Shown here: in pieces, positions 1 to 11,981 of the stretch
Layout of the letters: the number at the start of each line of letters is the position of its first letter
Numbering within the stretch: position 1 is the first letter of the stretch
Source of the DNA: Steromphala cineraria
Lineage: Eukaryota > Mollusca > Gastropoda > Trochida > Trochidae
DNA length: 64,000 nucleotides
Assembly: GCA_916613615.1 (NCBI GenBank)
Contig: OU744727.1
Span: 18,980,093-19,044,092, forward strand
Direction of reading: 5' to 3'
Made by a program: the position numbers and the translations under genes
The notes under the pieces: model-generated
Databases searched by the model: none
The model's input: the letters and a program-made list of their open reading frames with translations, nothing else
What the model was told of the DNA's origin: nothing

Positions 1-428
1 GAGTCAGTCACGCTTCAGTGCGTTTTATTCTGTTCGCCGGCCTAATTAGGCGGTGTTATTTATACAGTCGTAATTAAGCCGTTTCTAGGTCGATTTCAGA
101 AATTTAAAGTTGAGTCCATGTGAACTTGTTATCACTATTTCATGAATCCCGAAAGTTGCCATATAGCATTTCAGTCCATCTTTAACACCTGGTAATATTT
201 GTTTTAAATTGAGTACACAGTGTTGTTCCTAGTGGGGGTTTAGGGGAAATTTGCCCATCCTTATGGGTTTGTGTCCCTCAAAATTTTCAAAAGTAGGATT
301 TTTTAAAATTACTTATGGTCCAATCTGCTGAGAACATACCAAAATGACCCTGTACATCGTACATCTATGATCCAAGACTTGTTGTTTACTAATGATAAAG
401 CAAAAGAAAGCAAAGCAAAGCTCCAAAC

Positions 429-3400
429 CTGCAGTCCTCCCTCGTTGAGAGCCCTGGCCCCGTAGCTGACTCTCTTGCCATTGCGGAACAGTGGCTCTAT
501 GCTTGGGTGGTGCTTGAACCGTTGGAACTCTCTGAATGGACTGAGGTATGGGTTCTGGTAGTCTAGACCAATCTAAATCACAGGGACGTTTAACAATAAA
601 ATGATATTTCTGGACTTAGTTATCCTTCTTACAGCAACAAAACTTATCATTGACTACTTTATTAATGACATGAGACCACTTTTCTTAGTCTCCAAACTTG
701 TATCTTTATTGACAAACTAAACCATATTATTGCGAGACAAGAGTTTCTTATTATTCTATTGATAGTATCGTTACTCACATTTCAAACTACATTATTGATT
801 TGGTTAACCAATGACATGTCACCAGTTTTGTTAGTCTTTAAACTTGATTAACTTTCCATGAAAAACTATTGACAAGTGCAATAGTATTATGCCAAGGCCA
901 ACCTAGAACATATTGGTTTATTATTGATATCATCTATAATGATAGTACTCTTCTTTGTTTTCAACTGTATTATTGATCGTCTAATTAATGACATGACATT
1001 ACTTTTGTAAATATCGTACCTACTTACATATATTCAATAGAAAACTTAACAGTTAGTTTAACAGTATAACGTTGAGTCTAACTTGAATAATGCAGTTTGT
1101 AATATCAATGAAATTTTTTACCTACTAAAGTTATGTCTGTTGAAAAAATTCGACATGTTTTACAATAAATGATTTATGATTGACAGAATAATTGACATAC
1201 AAATTTGATGTTAAACATAACTCGAGACGGAACCAATTCAACCTCCTAGAAACCGTCAGATTAGGATACATTATCTGGTCAGGGACAGGATAAGGGTCTG
1301 CATTCCCCTTACTAGTAGTTTTTTGGCTTCTCTTAACAGGAGTTACATTAAATGGAAAGAAATGTTTGACAACTTACCACCATACCAACAACTACTAACG
1401 GCTGCCCCTCTCCAAGATGGTACAAAAACGTGCCACCATACACATGTTTGTCCTGTGAAAATAACAAGGACATATTAATCAAAGCTAATACTCGAAGGAT
1501 ACTAAAGAATCTGTAGTCAAAACACATGATGTCTTGTCTTTTTTACTACATGTGTTTATATCCAGTATGTAAACCTAACAAATTACTAACAAAAGGCCAG
1601 CCAACTTGAATCTGTTGTCAAATCAATTGTTAGCAGTTAGCTGTATTTCTGTTGTCATAGAAGCTATCTGTATCTGATAGAAAATTTGTTTGATGAAATA
1701 CAATGATTTCAATAAACTACACTCACAAAAGGCCAGCCGACTGTATGTTCAACTCTGCCTGGCCGATGCAGCTCCTCAGGAACTTCCCACAACTCCTTGA
1801 AGCCAATACCGTAAGTCTGAGGCTGACAGTCCTTACGCAGATCAAACTTGTTGTACAGCTGTTTGGCTAGGTGGCCATGGCAACCCTCGGAAAATATTGT
1901 TATTTTGGCGTGTAATTCCATTCCTCTCTCAAAGGTTTCCTGATTAGATAGAACAAAGAATGATAAGTGGTTGATGGATATATACCCTTCTTATTCAGAT
2001 GAGACATCTAGAAATAGATTCTAATGCTGTAGTCAAGCAAGTTAATTGGACAGAACAGTATAAAGTGATTGGGTATGTTAGGTTTTACATGTGGTAAATA
2101 ACTATTTGCATGTTATGGAAGTATAGATCATGTTTTACAGAAACTTAATTTTGATGAAAATACAGATTGATGATTTGCAGGTACAAGTATTGCAAGTTAT
2201 AGTATTTTCAAACATTGACAAACAAATTACTTAAACAGTTTGAGTGTATGACAGATTCAATACATCCATATCTTAGGTTGTACATACCTTTGGAGATCCA
2301 TCTTTATATATTCCTACATCATTTGTGGCTATTCCTTTTACACTACCATCTTCATGAAATAATACCTGAAACAGCAATAGGCATAAACATAATCTTAGCA
2401 AAACCTTTTTAAAGATCATATATTAAACAGTTCAATTTCATTATTTCAATATAGATTCTTACATGAATAACTGTATCTTTGCATGCAAAACTTATGCAAA
2501 ATCTAAACCAAATCTGAAGACATTTTGCATCAATGATTATTTTCTTAAATAGTCAGTGTAAAACAATTCTAAGTGGCATCTCAAGAATCTAAACATAACT
2601 GAAACTAACATTGTTACAAACTAAATGAGAATTACAGGATGAGCAACTTGTCAAAATGTGTGACACACTGGAACATTACCAGACCTGCAAAGAAAATAAA
2701 CGTCCATTGCTCTCATCTTTACCTCACTGGCTGCATATCCTGGGTAAATCTCTACTCCAAGTTCCTCAGCTTGTTCTCCTAGCCACCGTACTACGTTACC
2801 GAGACGTACTATGTAGTTACCATGGTTGTTGATTGGCATACCTTGAATAAAGATATAATTGCATGACACACATCATACTATTAGAGGCTTATTTTTTAAA
2901 CAATACCCAAAGGTAACAATCCTTTTAGTCTCTGATGATGAGTAATAAACAACTTACAATTTACAGAAACATTGGTCAGACTGGAAAGTAATTTTTTGCA
3001 CATTCACCTCAATGATTGTTACAAAGAGACCTAGTAATCGAGGTCTTGTAATGTTTACAATATATGTTAACAAAACTCATGCCTTGTTCTGCATAACTTA
3101 ATCTTTTTATATATTTAGTGTATTTTTTCTTGCACACAAATGATAAAAAGAATACTTTCCAAATAAAGCATATGGTAATCTAGCGTCCAAACAATTCAGA
3201 AGATGGATTTCACACTGGTTTTTGAGATCGAACATTGTGGTAAATTGGGAAATCTCAACCGTTCCATGAACAAAATACTGGTAATAGATACCAAATAGAT
3301 AGATAGATACATTTCTTTGAATTGATTCCCACCAACCTGGCAATACTGGTATAGGTATGCGCTTTGTTTCTGTCAGCAGAGCAAAGGAATCTTCAGTGAC

Positions 3401-6400
3401 TGGTGTATGGAATGGAGCCTGTAAGACAAAAACAAAGAATAAATACATTATGTCTAAATCTTAGACAATCAGTAGACATGAACATTTACAAAAGTTTATA
3501 TCAGAGTCCAGCAGGCAATTTCTACAGCAAGGCATAACACATGTCAGTAGAAAACCAAAGCTAATGTTAGCCACGCTGCATGTTGTCAACTTTAAATAGC
3601 TAGCTCTTTTGATTTATGCACTGACCTAGATAGTCCCTTTTTTGTTTGCTACTGATTGATGATTGAAGACTTGCCCTAAAACCGCCCATTTATTTTGCAT
3701 TGCAGCAGTTCGACAGAGCTGGAGACTACTCAAGTAACACTTTGCTTAGATATTTTTGCAAGTATTAAAAGACAGTAATTAGATTTATATGTTAATCATA
3801 GAAACTTACCCCTCTCTCCATATAATCTGGGAAGAGCTCGCTGATGGCATGTGGTTCAACACAAGCTCCTGACAGTGTGTGGCCCCCTGTCAACAGAAAC
3901 ACCACAATTGGTCATGATGTTCATGATGCACTGATAAGTTCTGTATCAAACTCTAGTAGAATTTGTAAACGGTCTGTAAAAATTTAAGCTGTGGATGTCC
4001 AGAACACATGTTATTTTCGTGGTCCTATTTGTTAACTTGTTGAGGGACTAAGTTAAAACTGCTAGGACCAACATCTATTAGTATGTCCCTGTTTAAATAT
4101 TAAAGTGTAATTTCATCAATTTCAACATTAAAAAATACTAACCCTTACTCATTGTATCATTTTAAACACCTATCATTTATATGAATGAACTGAATGAATA
4201 TTCATGATTACTGTTATCTTTATCAGTTGCATTGCATTGAAAACTAGTATGAATAATTCAATAATTCATCTAGTACCATAAGCATAATCAAATGACAAAA
4301 TCTTCTATTTTCAGTCTTGGTTTATCTCTGTAATGAGAGTTAATCCAACCATGCAAATGTTTATAAAATCAGTAGGTTCATAAAATGGCAAAAAGAAGAT
4401 AATTATATATATTTTTTTGTTATCAAGATTTGGTTCTGGCCAATATTACTCAATCACTGGCCATTGTTACTCTTTCACTGGCCGGTGTTACTTTCTTTCA
4501 CTGGCCGGTGTTACTTTCTTTCACTAAAGTCTATTTCTAGTGCTGTCCTCTCACCTATCTCAGCTGCCTTCTCCACCAGACACACTCGGAGTTCCTTGCC
4601 CTGTTCGTTAGCCAGCTGTTTGAGTTTACATGCTGCCGACAAGCCAGACGGACCACCGCCCACAATCACAACGTCAGCTTCGTCAGTGAACCGTTCCATG
4701 TCAATATCTGTCAACAAATGAGGGCAACACACCTTTTGTTAAGACGTCTTCAGTCCTTTTCTCTATACACAAACGTGTCAGGCCATTGGATGATCATGTT
4801 TAACGTTTTATTAGTCAAGGACTAATACAAGTACAAAATGTTATAACCCTTTAAAACTCTAAAGTGTTATTTCTGATAATAACAACAGAAACAAAAAGAG
4901 TAATGGGGCTAGTATAAAAATGATAAAAATTCAACTTCAGCATCAAAATACAGGTATGGGTTTGTAATGTGTAGTAGGACATATAATATAAGTTAAATAA
5001 CAAAATGGTGCTGTCATAATCTGTTGACAGTTAAATGCATATACAGTGTTAAGTTGCTGCTAGATGTTTCAGTTACACAATGATCATAGGTTTGTAACAT
5101 TGCAACAATTGGATTATCCATGGTATATTAATTGTTCAACTAGCCAATGCGCAATGGTGACTGGTCTTCTACTTAATCTATATCTGACCAGAAGTAAATC
5201 TACAGGGAAAAAAGTTCACCTTTTCCATCCGAAGCCAGCTGGGCCCCTAAAATATTTTTTTCAGGAGCCCAGAATAAAATCCAGGAGCCCAATCAATTCT
5301 CGGCTTTAAGTAAATAGAAACATAAATCAAATAATTTTTCAATTGTTTAATTTAAACTATTTAAATAAGGCCAACCAAAGTGACATAACATGAAAAAAGC
5401 TAAGATTATTCTCAATAAATATTGACCAAATTGACAAGATTATTGGAAGGGAGCCGAGGTCACTCTTTCTTACTTTCGTTTTCAAGTGGCAGTCGTGTTT
5501 ACAATGGCATTATTTTGATTTTTGAAATGACGACGTAGATTGTTGAATCTCTTAGAATATTGTACACCATAAAATCTTATATCATTCGCCACCTGGGCTA
5601 CTGGAATTTGGATGTTAGGGGCCCAACTGGATTTTTAGTGGCCATGGGCGACTGGGCCCCTGTAAACTTTTTTCCCTGATCTACCAAGCTAAAAATTATT
5701 GTATTAGAAACAAATTATTAAAAGAATTCTATAACTACTCACCTTTCCACCTGTCATCTTTTTCTCGAGGATGAATTGTGTAGTGAGTGGTAATTTGTGG
5801 TGTAGATTTAGATGAGACAGTCCTTTGTGAAAGACATTTTCTCCAAAAACGGCCTGAAATACATAATCAAACGAATATAAGTATCACATCAAATAGATAT
5901 TACGGGACCAAATGATATTAAATCTTAAGCAGGGTTAATGGAAATTATGTAATTAAATCATTTGATTCAATAATTGTTATATGGATATTGGATAATGTAT
6001 AACCTCGAGTGATTGGTTTTCGGACGGTTAAGACGTGGATGCACGTCAACATAAACACAGTCAGAGAATCCCCAAACAAACATCAAATACTTGCATATCT
6101 GAGTTTCATCTTATCAAACTGAGAGAAAAACTCTCGAGAAAGAGTTGCAATGACGCCATATTGGTTCGTTCAGTGACAGGTGCGGGAATCCCGGCATCAA
6201 GGGAACGGACTTGGTTTTCGGACACCTCATTGGTCGATACACGAAGGGCTATACCATCCCAAGTTACGTCAGGGGTTCCTTTCATAAGATGTTGCGCCCC
6301 ACATGTCACATGTTCACTTGTTTATCGAAATAATTTATTTCATTTCGTAAATTAGGCGTATTTAATACAATTCGACATTGCAATCAAGTATTCCTCTTAA

Positions 6401-7837
6401 AAATAGCTATGTTAGCATTTTTTATGCAAAGTATTTTCAGGAACGAATTCAAAAGGCATATCGAACCATATTAGCGTATGTTAACGATTGTCATCTGATT
6501 ACGAAAAATAATATTTTTTTACAAATTTATTGAAACCCTGGCCAGTAGTTAGCTAGATACTTATTTTTTCCTTTAAATGATGTTGGAAAATATTGTCATT
6601 TGCGTCTAGAATCTCAACCATTTTATTGACTAAAGAAATTTTGTCGTTGGTGAATTTTTTTTTTATCAGGAACACGGCAGGTTTTTCCCTTATCATTGTA
6701 ATATTCAACTGTTGTTGGGTGTTTGAAAAATGATTCGGAAGAAAATAATGCAATTTGCAGAGAAGGTACAAAAGTAACAAAAACTTGTAAAGACTCCTTG
6801 AGAAATGATTTGAAACATTTATTGAAAAAATTAGACACAGTTGTGTGACATCCAAAGCTTCCTTGTGAGGTGACTGAGTGATCAGAATTATTGATGTCAA
6901 TTTGATGTCAAAATCTCATTGTTGCGAATTAATATTTGCAAATTAAAAGTGTTTTTGAGTTGCTGAATATACTTTATCCATTATCAGTCAGCATTACGAA
7001 TGTTCCCTGAAAAATAAATCACGCAATTTTACACTAACAGTGCTAAGAAACACATCTTGTGGACATTGTCACAATTTTTTTATTGCGGCTAAACTAGTTC
7101 CCTATGTCATGTGACCACGTTTACTGGAGTGTAAGGAAGCAGACGATCTATCGGGTGACAGTATGACTGCTGTTGGCTACCATATTTTGGATCTTTACAT
7201 AAGATGTCAAAGATAGGGAAGGCAAACAGACAGTTTTTAGCATAAAATCAACTTGTTGATCATATTTATAATATTGTGTCTCTCAACATGAATATTTTAG
7301 TTTAGAGCTCCAGTGGGGAACATTGCTCTACCCTAACTAGCATTGATGACGTAAAAGCGCTAAAAATAGCGCGAGAATCTACGTGAGTGTCAACCGTCCG
7401 AAAACTAAGTCCGTCCGAAAACCAAGTACTCGACGATAAGTTCTTTAACACATTCTTATGAAAAGCTTACATTACAAATCTTTCAAAATAAAACTGTAGA
7501 GGTCAAAGTACAACATTCTATCAAATGCCTTTCGTACATGCTGTTTCACACGTGCCATTTATCTCTATGCCCAAACATACACAAAACAAACTTGTGAACT
7601 GTCAACCCGAATATGGACTTTGACCGATCAAGAAGTCAGAGATCATTCATAACAAATCACAATATTGCATAATTTACAACTCTTTTCACTTAAATCTTGC
7701 TTGCAAATTGAATAAGTCTTTATTCATGTAATTCCCAAATATTTTGCGAAAGTTATCATGCCTGAAATTTACAATTAAACGCGAAATATGTCTTTACCTG
7801 TCGCCAGCAGACGTCTTGCGCTCATGTAGGCGGCCAT
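429..7837 (-). CDS. ETFDH: Electron transfer flavoprotein-ubiquinone oxidoreductase, 5' part (C-terminus off left edge)
   Basis: Mitochondrial inner-membrane FAD/4Fe-4S enzyme that passes electrons from ETF to ubiquinone. Ten coding exons are read on the minus strand: 7798-7837, 5743-5853, 4555-4707, 3810-3886, 3337-3418, 2723-2841, 2288-2365, 1727-1939, 1378-1452 and 429-572. They join in frame (1092 nt, 364 residues) with GT-AG borders. Seen: an Arg-rich N-terminus without acidic residues ([13 protein letters not shown]...), as expected for a mitochondrial presequence; the dinucleotide-binding motif GGGPSG at residues 67-72; GGHTLSGAC directly after it; [11 protein letters not shown] in exon 8; and [12 protein letters not shown] at 318-329. 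All match the ETF-QO family as I remember it. The 4Fe-4S cysteines lie in the missing C-terminal half (about 240 residues by family length). Positions 1-428 are intron with no recognisable exon. Introns 1 and 2 carry transposon-like elements. The start is the ATG at 7837. Confidence 0.95.
4435..4530. repeat. Short tandem repeat beside ETFDH exon 3
   Basis: Units of about 23-25 bp built on CTGGCCGGTGTTACTTTCTTTCA repeat about four times. The last two copies are nearly identical and the earlier two are diverged (CTGGCCAATATTACT..., CTGGCCATTGTTACT...). The array lies in the ETFDH intron about 25 bp from the exon 3 donor. No function is evident. Confidence 0.8.
5203..5678. mobile_element. MITE-like element, 476 bp, CAGGGAAAAAAGTT ends, 5-bp target duplication
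   Basis: The left end CAGGGAAAAAAGTT (5203-5216) is mirrored exactly as AACTTTTTTCCCTG at the right end (5665-5678). A GGGCCC-containing block is also inverted just inside each end. The element is flanked by ATCTA on both sides (5198-5202 and 5679-5683), consistent with a 5-bp target-site duplication. There is no coding capacity. It sits in ETFDH intron 2. The superfamily is not assigned. Confidence 0.8.
6005..7433. mobile_element. TIR element, 1.43 kb, TTCGGACGG subterminal repeats
   Basis: The left end (6005-6027) reads TCGAGT, two bases, then TTGGTTTTCGGACGG. The right end (7411-7433) is its inverted copy, differing only in the two central bases. A second inverted copy of the TTTTCGGACGG block lies at 7394-7405, and a direct copy of TTGGTTTTCGGACA lies at 6210-6223, giving a subterminal-repeat layout typical of non-autonomous DNA transposons. 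No convincing target duplication and no transposase-like ORF are seen. The element is in ETFDH intron 1. Confidence 0.65.
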
Positions 7838-10231
7838 CTTTGTTCAATGAACGGATTGTAACATGTCGTAAACTTACAACTAAACAAAAATAATTGAGTT
7901 GCATTTGTATCTTTCACGAAAGTATGTAACTCCCCTTCTCGTTATTTAAAACAAATGATACTTGTTTGATAAATATATGAATCATTTTTAAGAAAAGAGG
8001 TTGTCGTAAAATGACATATTTATCTCCCTTTGACCGTTTTTATATAACAAGAATTTTGTTATGCAAGGATCGAATCTTATAAAGAATTTGTTATGCAAGG
8101 ATCGAATCTTATAAAACTAGAATCACGTAACCGATAAAGTAATGATATAAACTAGTTTTGAAAAAATGTGGATTATTTCATTTTCTCTTACCTGCTTGTT
8201 ATAATTGAAACCAAAAAAGTTCTAAAAATATAAATAATTTAACCATTTTCATGACAGCAGTAATGTTTTCTTTTTACAGATTCGTTTTGCTTTATATAAA
8301 TGTTTTATGAAAACTTGAATTTGTGTTCATGCAATGGGCAATACTAATATATTAAAAAGATTTGGGTTGTTGATATTACATTCTCTTGATTAAAATAATC
8401 TCTTAAAAATCTGTGTTGACCAAACGAGACATGTTTTATTTTTTATAATAGTTTATTTATATATTTTGAAGTGCTTCAATTATTGTTGTATTGCTTCATA
8501 ACATAACTTTCAAAATATTAATTAATGATATGTATAGATGTACGGATCAGTTCCTTTCCCTTGCAAATTTTAACATTTAAAACATCCTTCCCAAATGTAC
8601 TGGACAAATTAAGTTTGGATATTGTGAACTGTATAATTACGATTTCATTCGGTGGTGAAAATTTATCTAAATTTTTAATAATTGTCAAATATCCCCTTAT
8701 TTTGATCAAGAAGATATCAGAAACCTAAAGTCTTTATGTGCACGTTCTGCCACACATGTACACATATCCTCTTATAAAATATTCCTTTCAATATGGTAAT
8801 TTAAATAATTTAAAACAAGCCTACTGCAAAAGGCACCTCTTCATCACTAGATCTAACCACATACAAGTTTCGTAAAAAATCATTGAATGGTTTTTTAGAT
8901 AGGGCCTGGAAATTAAAGCATTTTGGAACCAGGGAATTACAGAATTACGGAACCACAGACCAAACCGAAACATTAGGTCTCCCGTAAAGCTTTTTGGGGA
9001 CATAATAATTAAGAAACTGCCTATGAAAAAAAAACTGCAAGTTGTCTGACTGACATGTATCTTGTGTCACATTTTTACAAATATTTCACTTTGGTAGATT
9101 TCTTTGTCAGGTCTCTAATTAGAGAGTTAGAGTTAGAGCTAGGGGCACGTAACTCCTGTAAAAATCCATTTTCTACATGATTGCGGCCATAATGGTTTTG
9201 GAAAGGGACGATGTGATTGTTCCGCTTGTGATTTGTTTTGTCTGTGCTAAACTGGTGTTAAACAAGCATCTAACCTGGGTGCTTTCAGACAGTTGTAGAG
9301 AGGAAAGTTCTGATACATATTTTTTTCCCCTTGAAACACGGTCGATTTAATCAGACTGTGCAGTAAAATACAGTTTTTGTTTGTTGGCTGGGTGTCTTTG
9401 CTTAAACAAAATAATTTAATAGTTTGATTGTTAAAGATTGAAGCTGGTATGTAATCTTGGCTTGAGTTCCAATTCATCATTTCCTCTCTAAAAAAAATAC
9501 ATTTAAGAAATAAAGAAAAAAACTCAAATTCAAAATATATTTTATTTATTTCCAAGTTATTTACAATTTCATATACGATAAATGATGCTACCATCAATTA
9601 AACCAAAATCTAAATCAAGGATTCATGGACATTTATATTTGCTGAAATATGATTTGAAGGAATATTCCTGTTATGCATTTATGCTATATATTTTTTCACC
9701 ACATTGTATGCTTAAAATAACCATATTCAAAGGGTAATAACATAGCATTCATAACAAAATCAAACAACTATCTAGGAATATTCCTCCAAATACATTTTTT
9801 TCCTATTCCTAATCAATGTTCATTTGTTTTTGATGTAAACGGTTTTATATTATATGTAGCAACACAGACTAGCAAACATAATGTTCTTCAAAACAAATAC
9901 TTTTAAACAGTCTTAACATAACAACGACCATCTTGAAATCAACTTAAATTTCTATGCAAACCCTTTACAAATGGTGAATGATAACAACACCATGATAGCA
10001 ATCAGTCAATTAACACAGTGTTACTAAGATGATAAATAATCAAGTATTTTCAAGGTAAATTCAAACATTGATTATCCGTTACAATTTAATCAGTTCATGA
10101 CTGTCACTCTTTCTTCACAAGATTAAACTTGATCCCTCTGTCGATATTTTTAGACATTTTTGTAAACAAAAACAAGACATGTGAAATGGCTGCAATGGAT
10201 GCATTGAAGAAAGTGCCTTCCAATGAGATCA
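7838..10231. other. Intergenic region between ETFDH start and RRP8 stop
   Basis: AT-rich sequence upstream of ETFDH and downstream of RRP8. It holds a perfect two-copy direct repeat of about 35 bp near 8055-8120 (ATTTGTTATGCAAGGATCGA...) and a short GTTAGA repeat at 9120-9140. The ETFDH promoter and the RRP8 3' UTR must fall here, but I cannot place either. Short ORFs here show no family resemblance. Confidence 0.6.
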
Positions 10232-11948
10232 TCATCTCTTCTTGTAGATGCAGGGATCAAGTTCTATTTTGGGGTTGGACGCAGAACTTTTCACATCACC
10301 ATCTTTCTTGAAGTCAAACAAGTAAAACATCTTGTTTGTAAGGTCCTGAGAGAGAAATGATACAAGGTTTTAGGTACACAAAACTATATAATATCGACTG
10401 AAAATTATTTAAAACAAGTGTTTGCCACTAATATGGCAATGTCCCCCGCCGCTTATACTGAATTCATTGTTGGGATATTATAATTTGATAGACAGCATGC
10501 TCTCAATACATATTAAATGAATGATATAAAGTAGACATAGTTATGACTGAAATATCTGCTAGCATACATTCCACAAGAGCTGTGGTGATTTGAAAATGTG
10601 TAACCATTCATAAGATATCACGTTTACAAGAGTTTCAAAAGTGGTCAAAGTGCCGTAGTGACCTTGAAAATAAGGTCATGGTCACAATAATCAACTGGTG
10701 TCTGCGTATTCTCTTCATGTAGACTGACGCCAAATTTGAAGAATCTGAGTGAAATGGTTCACAAGATATCGCGTTAACAAGAGCTTCAAAAGTGTTAAAA
10801 GTGTCGTAGTGACCTTGAAAATAAGGTGAAGGTCACAATAATCAACTGGTGTCTGCGTATTCCCATCATGTAGGTTATGAAATGGTTCATGAAATATCAC
10901 GTTAACAAGAGCTTTAAAAGTGGTCAAAGTGTTGTAGTGACCTTGAAAATAAGGTCAAGGTCACTATAATCAACTGGTGTCTGCATATTCCAATCATGTA
11001 GACTGGCGCCAAATTTGAAGACGCTGAGTGAAATGGTTCACAAGATATCGCGTTAACAAGAGCTTCAAAAGTGGTCAAAGTGCCGTAGTGACCTTGAAAA
11101 TAAGGTCAAGGTCACCATTATCGACTGGTGTCCGTGTATTCCCATCATGTAGGTTCACACCAAATTTGAAGACTCTGAGTGAAATGGTTCATGAGATATC
11201 GCGTTAACAAGAATCCGGACGTACGTACGGACAGACGCAGCTGAATTCATAGTCCCCCGTTCTGCGTTGCGGCAGGGGACAAAAACACATAAGTTTTAAA
11301 TGTACCAGACCCAGTGTTCAAAATAGCCTAATAGGTTTAAATCCTTAATGGCAATCAGCGTTTTTGGTTTGAAAAAGGAACCCTTCTGAAACTTTCACAA
11401 GCCCCTCAATGTGTATTAAAATTTAGCACCTCAAACATAACACAAGCAAGGTGAGCTTGTTGACTTCTTCATCCTGAAGTAATCAACAATAGGTAAGCAG
11501 GCTGGCAACTTTTTCTAACACTGCTAGAACGCGAGAAACAGCATTTTATGTAATTGATCAACTTCCCCTGAATGGCATAACTTGCACCGACCCAACCACT
11601 GGCTTATTCAATTTAGTTTCATTTCACCAACTTAAAGTGCCAGCTCTTCAGTGTCCTCCACCTAAATTTATATTGCTTTAAAACATCCTAATATACTGAT
11701 AATCAATGGAGATGGCTTTTATACTCAAACCATGATATTTGCCAGGCCCGTAGTAAGCGGGGGGGCCTGGGGGGGCCCGGCCCCCCCACTAATTCTAGAG
11801 GAAAAAATTTTGTACAAGAAATTTACAGACTATCAATCCAGCCCCCCGAATTTGGAATTAAGCCCCATACAACCTCCTATTCCATTAAATGAGCACGTAA
11901 AACACGTGTAAATGACACCTGATATGACCTACAACAATGGTTCAAGTC

Positions 11949-11981
<33 letters not shown>

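Noticed and set aside
6553..6900. 115-codon minus-strand ORF inside the TTCGGACGG element
   Set aside because: Low-complexity Leu/Phe/Asn composition, no transposase motif, AT-rich chance ORF.
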